From Nymphaea colorata (taxonomy: Eukaryota > Streptophyta > Magnoliopsida > Nymphaeales > Nymphaeaceae): 60,000 nucleotides of DNA. The notes beneath the pieces were generated by a model. The model was not told the origin of the DNA and ran no database searches. It saw only the letters and a program-made list of their open reading frames with translations. The translations under genes were made by a program, and so were the position numbers. The stretch lies in assembly GCF_008831285.2 (NCBI RefSeq), contig NC_045140.1, forward strand, positions 18,600,370 through 18,660,369. The letters run 5' to 3'. This document shows positions 1 through 12,145 of the stretch, piece after piece (position 1 is the stretch's first letter; each line of letters starts with the position of its first letter).

Positions 1-171
1 GTGCGAATGTGATAATTTTCAAAGTGATACTAGATATGAAATTGCTGATATTTCTTGTGATGTGTGTTCCCTTTTCTTCATGGGCGATTTATTGACATGG
101 GACCAATCAATCTTTTGTGTCTGTTTTCTTATGGTCAACTGGCAATTGATAATTTGCTTCTGCTTCCCTAG

Positions 172-787
172 GAAAATTTGGAGCTGTTTTTGCATCTATT
201 CCCTTCCCAATTGTGGCAGCACTTTATTGCCTTTTCTTTGCATATGTTGGTACGTACATTACTAAAGGCTTTGAGATATCTCGTTTCATTTCTCACAAAT
301 TAATAAACTGAGGCGGTGGCACTGTTAACAGCTTCTGCTGGGCTTAGCTTCCTTCAGTTCTGCAATCTCAACAGTTTCAGAACAAAGTTCATCTTGGGCT
401 TTTCTATATTCATGGGGTTGTCAGTGCCACAGTACTTCAACGAGTACACTTCATTTGCTGGTTATGGTCCCGTTCACACTCCTGCAAGATGGGTATGTAT
501 GATGTAATCTGTTGACAGAATGAAATCATATTTCAATATCCTTGCTTAAAGCCTCTCAATTTTTGCAGTTCAATGATATGATTAATGTCCCATTTTCATC
601 GGAAGCATTTGTTGCCGCACTGATAGCTTTCTTCCTGGATAATACACTTCACTGGCGGGACGGTGGGAACAGGACAGACAGAGGGCACCATTGGTGGGAC
701 AAATTCCGGTCATTCAAAACTGACACAAGGAGTGAAGAGTTCTACTCATTGCCTTTCAATCTTAACAAATTCTTCCCGTCAGTATAA
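172..787 (+). CDS. Nucleobase-ascorbate transporter (NAT/NCS2 family), last three exons of a partial gene
   Basis: These are the C-terminal exons of a polytopic membrane permease of the NAT (xanthine/uracil permease, NCS2) family, which moves nucleobases by cation symport at the plasma membrane. I read exons at 172-249, 332-492 and 569-787. They are bounded by cctag/gtacg, aacag/gtatg and tgcag, and the phases join cleanly. The peptide has the hydrophobic stretch IPFPIVAALYCLFFAYV, then FCNLNSFRTKFILGFS, VPQYFNEYTSFAGYGPVHT, and a tail ending in EEFYSLPFNLNKFFPSV. That tail is the characteristic end of plant NAT proteins of the NAT6/NAT7 type. The exons carrying the substrate-binding NAT signature lie upstream of the window, so 1-171 is intron. 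The family call is firm; the exact paralogue is not. Confidence 0.93.
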
Positions 788-1135
788 AGCGCAGGTGCTT
801 CCACCGATCAGAGGTCATGAAAGTGGATTGCTTAATGGCTCTCCATGGCGGAAAAGAGGGATAATAGCGTCATTCCCGTAATATGAACTGCATTGCTAGT
901 TTATCAGAATCCTTCTGTCAAACTCCCTTTTTTGGTATTATTGATATATGTAATTTTTTTGTATATCTTTGAAAGGTATAGGATTGCAATTAACTGTGCA
1001 TCATAGATGGCAATTTGTTTCACTTTCTGTGATGCTCCACCGTTTCTCTTGGGTGGCCCAAAACAGTTTTGCTTCTCAACTTCTAGCTCGTCGAGAACTG
1101 ATCTAGGGCCTAAAACCGTCAATAAAGTGTGTTAA
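788..1135 (+). other. Probable 3' UTR of the NAT gene
   Basis: This stretch follows the TAA stop at 785-787 and holds no further NAT coding sequence. A canonical AATAAA lies at 1120-1125 and could serve as the polyadenylation signal. The 3' end itself is inferred. Confidence 0.45.
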
Positions 1136-1939
1136 TCTTGTAGATGCTAAAGATGGTGGCTTATATTTCTTTTCAGATGCTTCTATGATCTAGAAATCTT
1201 CAAGTTATTATATGCTGACAAATTTCATGTTTCTGGGATGTGAAACAACTCTTGAACTGTACTCAGAGATCCAGATCTTCACAGATGTAATCCAAAACAT
1301 GGATCAACTTGTTGCTTTGGCTTAGAGGGTCTGCTTGGGTTGGCTTCTGTTGCTCTCTTGATTAAAAAAAAAAACACGGTTTCTCTCTTCACGTGAAACC
1401 TTGCAACCAGTGGTTCATCTTTGCATATCACTGGAAGATGCTTATTTCGGCCAGGGGAAAACCATCTGTCCATGTGGTTTGGGAATGAATCCTCCTTTCT
1501 TCGGTTCGTTGCTTTCACCTCTTGCGGAATGCCATGTGCTCGTGGTGACCCAAAGTCGTAGTTGTTGACAAGATGGTCTCAGCACGGTCGTGGCCAGGAA
1601 TTGATATCCGCTTGTTTGATTTAACGATATTCGGTCCTTGATTTGTGCTGAATAGCACCTGAAGACAGGCAGAGGAAAGTAGGCAAGCTGCGTGCTCATA
1701 AATTCACTGAAATAATCAATAGGTTTTTGATATATTTTACATTAAAAAAAATCAGTCAAGCAAGTTGCTTAAAACGCCTACAAGTAAATATAAACTTTTA
1801 TTGATTTGCTTTTATTCTGCCAAAGAGTTTATGGAAATCTTAGGCGTGCATCCTCTAGATTAACGATGTTTTAGAACAACATAGCCCTAACATATAGCTG
1901 CAAAAAGCGTCCACGAAAAATGAACGATGACAACTCAAA

Positions 1940-1941
<2 letters not shown>

Positions 1942-1991
<50 letters not shown>
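1942..1991. repeat. (TA)n microsatellite
   Basis: About 25 uninterrupted TA units. Confidence 0.98.
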
Positions 1992-1994
<3 letters not shown>

Positions 1995-2079
1995 AGACGT
2001 AGAATATACTTATAGTTTTAGCTTGATAAATAGAGAAAAAAAGATAGACTGATTAGGCATATCAACAGATGCTTGTGCA

Positions 2080-2224
<145 letters not shown>

Positions 2225-2818
2225 GGTATGCATTCAAATACATCAGATGCCAAATGTTGTCAATGGCTAAAAATAAAAAATTTATTACTAAAAACATTAT
2301 AAAACATTGTTAAAAGCATTATGAACTGTTGCTAATATTCTTGTGATGATTGTTTTTAATAATATACAATTAATTTTTAACAGTCCAACAACTTCCTTTT
2401 AATTCTTATACGTGTTATTTTTTTAAATTGGTTTCTAATCGTTTAACCATGCACGTGTTGTACATGATTAGATCCCAACTATGCACGGGTCAGTTTGTTG
2501 TTGCAAACTGTAAACGAGATTTCTAGTCTCAAAAACTTTTCTATATATGGAATAGTACGTAGACGCCAAAATAAAGTGGGTATGAACCATTTTTCTTATT
2601 TTTTCTATACATGAAAAAAAATAAAAGCTTGGTTCACTAGAATGTAGTTCACATCGCGTTTGATCCTTTCACTTGATCATACGCTTTTATTTTCCCCCTT
2701 TAATAGGTCGGATATATTATTTACGTAGATTTGACTTGAAATCTTTGGTGGAAATGAAAATTCAACGTTTACATATATGTCACAAACTTGTTTCTCGCTG
2801 AAATCGCTTTCGTCTACC

Positions 2819-2832
2819 ACAACAACAACAAC

Positions 2833-2878
<46 letters not shown>

Positions 2879-2879
2879 T
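2819..2879. repeat. (AAC)n(AAT)n trinucleotide microsatellite
   Basis: A few AAC units pass into about 15 AAT units. The open frames of poly-Asn and poly-Ile across it are artefacts of the repeat. Confidence 0.96.
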
Positions 2880-4104
2880 TATCAGAGCTGCGGAAAATTG
2901 CTCCATCGATGAGGCCATCCAATCGCTCCTCTCTATAATGATGGAGCCACATACTGGCTGGTGCGGGCAGTTGCCCACACGAGTCCTGCAATTTTTGTTT
3001 GTTTTAATATATACCTTCAAATATTTGCTTATTTATATACACTGGTGACACTTAAAAGATGACACTTAAAAGAGTGAAAATTTATGAAATAAAAACTAAA
3101 CAGAAAACTCCAACTTCATCATGGTCTCATGCTAGATAGGGCTTCCACGTTTGAGTGAGACCACATAGGTTTCAAAAAAAAAAATTGTAAGAAAAAGATA
3201 AATGAATACGACAAGTTAAACCAATACTATCAAGCTTTTGTTCTAAAGATGGCGCATTTGTTTCCAATTAAGGAAAACAAAACTCAATGAACGAAATTAT
3301 TTTTTTTTTTTTTTGCAGTCGATCTTCACAGTTCAAAGAACAATGGCCATTGTAGGTTAAGGATTATTGATCTGTCCGCAGCTTGGGACACTCGGGAAAA
3401 AGTCACAAACATAGAAACCCATGCAAAAATGAGAAGCTTACTTTAGATCCCGTGTTTGATGCCATGGATGAGTGGATTCCATGCCACATAGGTGGTGTAT
3501 AACTCAGCTGTCTTCGACTCTTTGATGGGCAAAAGCTGAAAATGCTAAGGTTTTGTCCATCTGTATGCATCGGATATGCAACAGCACCAAGAGACGAGGC
3601 TCCCCTCCTTTTCAATAGAAAAAAATGGCCATGCGTATGTATCACTCTCTTCATATGATACATGCATATGTGCCTGGACTTTTAAGAAGCAGCGACTTGC
3701 TTCACAACCTCAACCCATACATACCATGAAAGCAGGCACCTGAGGGTGGACGTTTCTAACATTCTTCACTTTGAATCAGCATGATGTGTAGGGAAAGCAT
3801 AATGTAGAAGGTTCATTTACAAATAGAGAATCCTTCAAATTTATTATACGAATCCTTTAGATTCTTGTTTTGCATCTGTTGATACCTAAGAGCAGGACTT
3901 TTATGTGAAATGCACAATAAACATATATAAAATGTTACATGTGATTACATTAAAATCAGGGTCTTTATTTACAAGGAACTTAACAAATTCCTCTTCATTA
4001 ATCTGCTCTGTAGATTTCCAGAGTTTACATCTGTTTGGCATTTCAATAACCATTCTCTGTAATCTGCCATATGTAAGCAGCCGCCTCCCTGCTGCTAAAT
4101 AAGC

Positions 4105-5690
4105 AGTTCACTTAGCGCTAGGAACAGCTCTTCTCTCCCAGATATTAGCAAAAGCCATATTCTTAATGAACCTGAATTCTTTTGTATTTGTCCTTTTCAA
4201 CTCGGTCACTCTGTCCTTTTTCCACACCAAGGAATCACTTCTTGAGTTCACCTGCACACATCTGATCACATGCTTAATCCAAGGTGAATTTAAAGTGATC
4301 AGTAAATTCTCCGCATGACAATTAATAATTTGCTCCATGGAAGCTCCCATGATTTTCTTAGAAAGAGGGAGATTCTCTTCAGGAATTAGGTAAGGTAGCA
4401 CTCACCATCCCCATTGATCGTTCCAAACATTAACAGAGCACTCATCACCAATACTCGATCTAATCATATATCCCTCCTCGTCCCAACCCCAGACTATACC
4501 CCTATTGGCCCAAGATTGTTAAGGCTTCAACTTAAACGTCCTTAAATTGTTTCTAGTTAGATATTTTTTCCTGATCAAGACAGTGCAGGCTGAATTCACT
4601 CAAAACACTCTGCAGCCCAAAAAAAACTCATTGAATATCTGTTAAAAACACTCAATTGTGAACATCCAATCCCTCCTTCATCAACAGGTTTACAAAGCGT
4701 GTGCCAATTAATCAGGATGAACTATTATATTTTGCTCACCAAATAAATCTGCAATACTCCTTTTCTTCTGGTCTTGGCTGCCTAGGCAACATCCAATACC
4801 CTATAACCTAGTAATAACATGTTTTACCAGGCAGATCGTCCCTGCACTTGAGGGGAGGCGACAGTTCCATACTACCAACTTTTACTCACCTTTTGATTTA
4901 AAAGAAATTACAGTACTCAGTCTCAAGTTTGCCTATGAAATGCGGTAAGCCAAAGTGATAGGCAGCTCTCCTCTTTCCCATCCCAGAAGTCGACTAATTT
5001 TCACTCCTCCATTTAGATAGAATGGAATAACAGTCAACTTGACTGGATTCATCTGTAACCCTATCTCTCTTCCAAACACGCAGGAACCTCTTTAATATGC
5101 CTTACAGAGTCAAATTCTGCTTTGCAAGAGAGCATCATGTCATTGCATAAAATAGGCCATGACCGATCTTTAACTCCCACAATTTTCTGCACCTGTATGC
5201 CACTATTAGTCTTCTCCCATTGCAAACTTCTTGAAAGTGTCTCCATCACCAACTTAAACAATATTGGGGACATTGAATCTCCTTGTCTTAGTCCACAATG
5301 ACTCAAAAAATTGTCCTTCACAACTATTATTTAACGCATTTGCCAACTCATGAATCAAAAGGATCTGATCTTGGATTAATCGGTTAGGAATAAAACCTCC
5401 TTGTTCGAGGCCTACCAATCTGCCACAAATTTGCTTCATCCTTTACACCATGATTCTAGTAATCATTTTGTAAATAGTATTACAAAGTGCAATAAGTCGA
5501 TAATAACAGCTTCTTTCACTTTTAGAATCAGCATTATATGTGACCTGTTCATAAGCTAGCCAATTTACCAGTCTTATAAAAATGTATATTACTGCTACTA
5601 GTACAACCCAGCCTACAATTGGAGAGAACTTTTGGAAAACTCCACTGCAAACGCGTTTTGGCCAGGTGTCTTATTCTTCTTCATACTGGA
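4105..5690 (-). mobile_element. Degenerate LINE (L1-type non-LTR retrotransposon) ORF2 relic
   Basis: Read on the minus strand from 5690 down, the pieces match the order of a plant LINE reverse transcriptase. First comes a KKNKTPGQNAFAVEF block (about 5619-5685), like the usual KAPGPDGF motif. Next is GGFIPNRLIQDQILLIHELA (5254-5439), like GFVPGRSISDNILL. Then GLRQGDSMSPILFKLVMETL (about 5220-5321), matching GLRQGDPLSPYLF. Where the catalytic FADD box should be, the frame reads ILCNDMMLSCKA, so the active-site aspartates are damaged. A downstream frame (4108-4401) with SDSLVWKKDR resembles the region C-terminal to the RT. Frames are broken many times. I did not find clear ends, a poly(A) tail or a target duplication. 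Confidence 0.75.
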
Positions 5691-6604
5691 AACAACGCAC
5701 TTAACAACTTCATTCTCCCTGAGTGGGCTGCAACAAACTTTCAAATATACAGAACAGTAGACTCAAGTTTGGTGCAAAACAAGATTGAAAACCATACACC
5801 CAATGTGAATAGAACATTTCCTTTTTATAAATCACTAAATGTCAAGCCACAAAAAAGAAAAAAAGACATGAACCACCAGTAACAACAGAACCAAGTATTG
5901 CAGTAGTAACAAAATACATATTATAAATTGATGTGCACATACAAGACAATGGAAAAGGTAAATACATGGCCCGTTATTATTCATCATGTTTTAAACAAGA
6001 GCTATTGCAGTATCAGTTTGGCGATCAATCGCCCTCATGATGCATATATTTTTCGCCTGACATCATTTTAGGTTTAGCAAAACTAAGAGATCATAGAAGA
6101 TGGTCACCTTCTTGTGCACCATGTAAGATGTGCTCGCATTGATTAATTTGCTTTGCATAAATTACACGCGCAATAAACTTAATTTATTTTAGTAGCACAT
6201 TACTTCAGTAAATTTAATCACAACTTCATTATTGACCTTCCATTAGATATTCCGAAAGCTCGTAATCAAGACATGTTCAAGAAATTCGGTGATGAAAGTC
6301 ATACATGCATTAATGAAGGTCTTTTATCATCTTAAGCGTCAAGTCAAAAGAATGCATAGCACAAAATAATGCACCAATGCCAACTACCCTTCATACAACC
6401 TATTACGAATGCATAAATATTATCATTCTCGGTAGTACATGCATAGTATGTAAAAACATACATGAAAAAGTAGTATAGCTATAAGAGACTAAGCCATCCC
6501 CTTCTCTTCGCTTCAAGGGTTCGTGGGTGTTTCGAAACTTCAGTGGTCCTACACTATATCTTTCAATTTGAGTGCACATTCAATAATTTATTATGGAATA
6601 AAAA

Positions 6605-6671
6605 GGAAAGAAAATTAAGAACAAAGAGCAATAATGGACATAAGAAAATTAAGAACAAAGAGCAATAATGG
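6605..6671. repeat. Short tandem duplication
   Basis: The segment aagaaaattaagaacaaag with its following agcaataatgg occurs twice in direct orientation, about 40 bases apart, with one or two differences. Confidence 0.8.
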
Positions 6672-7050
6672 GCATGGACCCGCATGTCAGGATCCGATGC
6701 ATTTGTCATTGAATGAGTTGTCGTGGTTTTGCAAGAATAAAAAGAAAAAAAGATTGAATGAGCTTTGGCACCATTATTACTAGTAATAAGAGAGCGCACC
6801 AACCAAATAGCAAAAGGAACATCACAACAACATCCCCTCGCTCACTTTTGTCTTCTTCTTTTCCCTTTTTCTTTCCTTGTCATAGAAGCTTCGTGCCACC
6901 AACCCAATTCAATGGGCTCCTCCTCCATTATTGAAGGTGACACTTCAAAAATTTCATGTGCTTAAATGAGGCCCAACTCAACCCAATGTAATTTCTACAA
7001 AGACTTTCCCATATTCATGCCTTGCTTTACATGTGGGCACTTCACATCAC

Positions 7051-7300
7051 TACCAAAAAAAAAAAAAAAAGCAGATTCATCGACACGTAAAAAGACAGAT
7101 GTCCGTAAAAGTGAATTTTTATCAACGTTCAGGCTTCCTGTGTTGGAGAAGATCGCGTTTCACTAGTGTCCCCGAAGGCGGACGTCGATGCAAATCAGCA
7201 TTCACCGATGCGTGTCGGGAAAATATCGTTGAAATTCAGCTTTTTGCGACAGTCGTTGGAAAGACGTCGCTAAAAATTAACTTTTCACTGACTCGTATTG
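7051..7300. mobile_element. Possible CACTA (En/Spm) transposon end
   Basis: The stretch starts with CACTACC followed by a run of A. CACTA elements typically begin with CACTAC and an A-rich tract. The next 220 bases carry repeated short CG-containing words in both orientations (cgacacgtaaaaagacag, tccgtaaaagtg, gcgacagtcgttgg, agacgtcgctaaaa). These resemble the subterminal repeats of this superfamily. I could not find the opposite end (a TAGTG terminus) or a transposase in the window, so this may be a solo or truncated end. Confidence 0.4.
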
Positions 7301-9725
7301 AAGCTCACATCAGTATGTGTTTTCGGGCCAAACATTATCTACGTCCATATAACCTCCTCCAGAGCCGGTTATATGTTCTCATGTCACAGGGTTATGTAAC
7401 TATGTCTAGACCTTCATTATGACATAAAGGTCGAATCCCTGCCCTAGAGATTAAAACAGATACGTGGGGAGCGGGACACCGGTCAACTAGACTGCCGCAC
7501 ATTTTTATTTTGCAGTTTAAACACACATGAATCAAGTTGACAACTAAACTTTTACCAGTCCACTAATTCCACCAACTATACTCTACACCTGGAAGCAGTC
7601 AGAACAACACATAAGTCAGCAGGATCTACTATTCCATACATCCAGAATTAGTCTCTCAAGTTGCGTTTTTCAAGAAAAAAAAACTTCTTATTTTCTGTTA
7701 CAAATTTTCATACTGAATTAATTAGCTATGGTTATCGCAGCTCCATCCTGGTTAACTCAATCCAGATGGATCCGTATAATTAGCTAACGCATGTGCTGGG
7801 AGACCTCTTTTGTTCCTCAAATGGCCACACAAATTAGTGGTTTTATCAGCAGTACTCTTCTGCATTTGTTTACTGACTCATTTAATTGAATGGCCACATC
7901 TTCCTGTGCTGAGATGCTTCTTTCCAGCTGCAACTTACCTAGAGAATTCGAAGTTGCAATAATCATCTCCTCCATGTGCAAACTCAAAATCATTGCTTTT
8001 TGTCTTACAAGGAGTAATGCAAATGGCTCAGATCTAAGATCCAAGATTATAAATAAATATTGCATTGGAGATCGGGCCGCCGAGGACCCCCTGCAGCAAA
8101 AAATAACAAAACCTTCACAGTAAACAAACGATTCCTCAAAAGATTCATTGAGTTTTCATCATTACATAATTAACAAGGATAAAATGCCGCCAATATGCAA
8201 AAAAGAACATTTTTGTCAAGACCAAAACTGTTAAGATCCCATGGTTTTAGTGATCATTTTGACAATTCCACTGCTCGAAGAGAGTCGAAGCTGTTCCTTT
8301 GGTAATCATATATGGGAATCGAATTGGTAACCATATTCTCACCAGCCGACCAGCCTATTTTGATTAGTTATTTGATGTTTTCATTTATTGAAATTGAGAG
8401 TTCATTGATATATTGGGGTGAAATCAAGCTATTGTGAAGTTTCATACTGCACTTAGAATTCAAAACTATTGTGTACCATGTCTGGATAGGTAATTACCGA
8501 CCTGTTGATCCCTCAAACTTTTATTCAATTGAGCATGACACCAAGCTTTTCTCTAGTTTAAAATCGGCATAAAATACTCACGCCTATTGCATGTGACGCA
8601 TATACATATATATGAAAGAAATGTCACAATTTAATTAAATAATGACTAGCTACCAAAGAATGTGGTTAAAGGGATGTAAATTTTTCAAGTTAAGGATGCA
8701 TATCCAACTCGTTTGGATCCTTTTACTTAAATTTGCTCAGTACGTTGTTAGATTCATTAATGATTCGAATTGGATTCATTTCTGAGTTTTGTGATCAAAT
8801 TTCAGTACATGGATATAGTTGGATTGAAAGGAAGAGTTGTCGCATCTGCTTATGAAGGTGAAGCTATATATATATATACCGTTTACCTTCGATCAACTTC
8901 AGGAAGACATGGAGAAGGAAAAAGAAAAAGAGAATATTCCCTTTCGTGACTGTCAAAAAGAAATGCAAGAACACGCTGCGGTAATGAACAACACCAAATT
9001 GTTAAATGTTAACCTCTCACTCCCGGAAAGAACAGCGTCAAATTGCGGCATTAAAAGAACTGCAGTAACGCATCGAATACGCTGCAAACTGATTACCATG
9101 CCAACTGACATAAGAGCTAGAAAAATATATATTTATTTTATTAAGCATTTTCAAACTTTTATTAATTAAAAATCATGGTTTTAGTTTTTTATTTTAGTGC
9201 GTTTCTTTTTCCAACAGGTTAAACGAAGGTAGTAACCAAAAAGTTGGAGCATTTTATCAGTGACAGACAGAGTCAGAGAGCCGTTCATATTTTAGTGGTA
9301 GAGAACACAAGTAAAAAGTGGAAGAAGGAATTCACTTTTTGGGATCCATTTAATTTTTAGAGGCTGACATTTAGGCCTCTAAACTAATACAACTTGATTA
9401 AATTATTTTTCAGTATCGCCCGATCTAAGTCATTGAGTACCGTGACCAAATGCATGTTTTACAACGAATGACTTAACTATTTGATTAAGAATGCTCAAGA
9501 GTCTAAATTTAGCGGTAATTTACAGCACTGTCTTTTCGCCGTCAGTTCTTCACTGCTTTAGAAGCAGATATTGGATACAGCTAAATAATTTACATCAAGC
9601 CAAAAACTAAGAATGTCAATGTCGTAACCTTTTGCTCTTTAAGTTATTAATGCTATATTAAAATTAGCTTATGGGTTCTTGCGTCTCACTCTCCATAAAT
9701 GCCCCAAGTATTATTTTTTCGTGTA

Positions 9726-9729
<4 letters not shown>

Positions 9730-9794
<65 letters not shown>
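9730..9794. repeat. (CT)n(TA)n compound microsatellite
   Basis: About 18 CT units run directly into about 13 TA units. Confidence 0.97.
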
Positions 9795-11824
9795 AGAAAA
9801 ATTAGATGTACCTGTTGAACACCTATATGCTTATTTGTGGGTTCCAGGCCAGCATGCATGTGAGATCATCATTTTTCAAAACAACATTATGAGTGCCTCC
9901 ACCCTCACCTTCCTCTTTTTCTTTTGCACGTATTTACATAAAAAAAGCTAAATTAAGCTTATAAGAGGTCTAGAGTTCCATCCACATGGCTACGTAGTTC
10001 AAGTTCACTTTGTTTAAGAGGCCGACTACCATTGTAAATTAAGGGTCTGCCCAACTCGTGCTTGTTATAATATTTCGGGTGTGCATAAGAGAAGTATTTC
10101 ATCCCACTACTGGTCGCAAACCTAAAGCCTCTGTCCAGGACTGCCTCGGTGTTTGGAGTGAGTTGAATGTATGACAAACGATACAGTGCTCCTACCTACC
10201 TTATTGGCATATAGACATAACACCCAATATAATCAAATTGACAGAGCGAGATTTCAGTAGTGAGAGTCTGACCAGCTCCTTGCTCTATTAAGAGAGAAAG
10301 GAGAATAAGTAAAAGTGATTTCAACCTATGCCAAACTTCTCCATACTTTTGTATCCTTGTATGGCAATTACATGTCAATCTTACCCTTGACTTGATATAT
10401 GCATATGGACATCATTTTACCATTGGAAGAGGAGACAATTAAAATTATTGTCTTTTTTAGTTGTGATATAAATAAATGTTTTGTGGACCACTTCCGCATA
10501 TCCAAATCCTTTTTAGTTGGATTGGTAACTGTGAAACATGGTTGCAAGGGTCATCTGGGCCATGTGAGCCAACCCAGCAAGTCTAACGTGAAACGCTTGA
10601 CTTGGACTCGTGGTTCCCACTTTCCCTACCTAATACCCACAATTATTCTCGTGTCTCCTCCTTTTCCTATTTTTTTCCCTTTTCGTGAATAATTAATAAA
10701 CAAGCAAATAACCAGCAAAACATATTGGGCAACACTGTCATAAATTCGAGCATAAAAAGGCGAATCAATTTTCGCTATAAATTTTTAAAATGTCAAATGC
10801 AAAAAAAAGGTTACAATATGAGAAGATTGGGTGTGAACTTCAGCCTTCAGCTACATAGGTAAATCTTCCTCGCTCATTCAAAAAGTGTCGCTTCGAAAAA
10901 TTTGTAAAGCATTACTATGATTAACCCTTCTTCACTTTAAGCTATCTAACATTTTGCTAATTTTTTTCTTTTCCTTTATTCTTCGTTTTAATGTCACAAT
11001 GTCTTTAGAGAAAAAACACTTTTTAACTTTCGAGATATTTCTCCTGAAAAAAAACGCATTAATTTGGGAGTTGTCTAAATTAAAAAAAGTGATTTTTGCA
11101 ATAAAAGATGGGGCCGCGCCTTTCATTGGCACTTAAAAAAGAAAAGTCACGGAGTGTCCAATGAAAATTAATTTCAGTTTACTCGTCAGGCACGACTAAT
11201 GAATATAACAAAATATGTGCATGTTGCTGGTGAAATAATTGCAGAGCCAAAACGGACACGGATCGTCCTTTAACCTATTGTCGAAGGGTATTACAGTCAT
11301 GAGTGGGGGCAGTGCGGTATCGTACTACATCAGGCGGCCCCGCCTCCTTCCATTTGACTTCGTCATTTACGAAATTAACCCTCGCGATGCCGGAAATGAG
11401 TTTCGCTTTAATTTTCCGACGAATTCTGGGGGATTCCCGTCCACTTTCCTCCCCGGATTCCTGTCGACTTTAGTTTTCTCTTGAGATTCCTGTCCATTTT
11501 CCTCTTCTCTATTCCCAACAGAAGAAAACAAGTCTTGTTATTTAGTAGAAAGTGAGCATTTTCTCACCCCGCCCTGTGAAAGTGGAGATGAGTTTTCGGC
11601 TGCCCCGGGAAACATACTCCTGCAAACCAGTGAAAATCCCACATGTAGAAATGCATGTATTTTCACATATAAATGAAAGGTGTGATCTCTAATCCCAAAA
11701 ACTGAGGCGAGCCGCGCTCCGGTTCCATATGATCTCCTAAATCCAAACAATGTAAGATCGTTAGTTTAGTTGGCAGTCTGACACATGAAAAAAGCTAAGA
11801 GGGTATCTTCGTCAGATGACAATT

Positions 11825-11845
11825 TCTCTCTCTCTCTCTCTCTCT
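11825..11845. repeat. (CT)n microsatellite upstream of the TBL gene
   Basis: About ten CT units lie 300 bases before the TBL start codon. Pyrimidine tracts are common in plant core promoters and 5' leaders; a role here is inference only. Confidence 0.85.
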
Positions 11846-12145
11846 AAAAACAGTGTCTGCTTAAGGTTGAGAGGACTGTTCTGTCGAAGATTCCAGCTCA
11901 TTGCCTACTAAAGCAGAGAGGCTCTTTAAGAATAAGAAATAAAGAGTGAAATTATTGGTTTGTCCTCTTCCTTTTCAACGTGGAGCGGTGGACAGTCTTC
12001 TGATTTCCAATGGATAATCAAGAGTCCAGGTTTGTGGTGGCCACTGACCAGGCCCTGGCCGTGTAAGAGGCTAACCAGGGGCCTCTTTTTCTTTTCCGAG
12101 GGAGTGGATGAAGACGACGAGGGTGAGGGGAAGAATCAGAAGAAG

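Larger units (their letters stand above)
5691..12145. other. Intergenic spacer upstream of the TBL gene
   Basis: No convincing gene. The stretch contains a CACTA-like end near 7050, a 27-bp direct duplication near 6605-6667, CT/TA arrays at 9730-9794 and a CT array at 11,825-11,845. The frames at 8837-9169, 9959-10,177, 10,399-10,692 and 11,239-11,484 show no domain I recognise and have the composition of non-coding DNA. The last few hundred bases should include the TBL promoter and 5' UTR, but I see no clear TATA box. Confidence 0.55.

Noticed and set aside
2677-3048. Open frames with poly-Asn or poly-Ile
   Set aside because: They arise from the AAT trinucleotide array and have no domain outside it.
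7380-7470. tRNA-like B-box word (aggtcgaatccctgcc)
   Set aside because: No cloverleaf can be built upstream and no matching A-box is present. It could be a SINE trace but I cannot support it.
9959-10177. Minus-strand 72-codon frame
   Set aside because: No recognisable motif, no exon partners and AT-rich intergenic context.
11960-12145. N-terminal extension of the TBL frame by 62 codons
   Set aside because: It contains no ATG, and the membrane anchor is already close to the ATG at 12,146, as in other TBL proteins.
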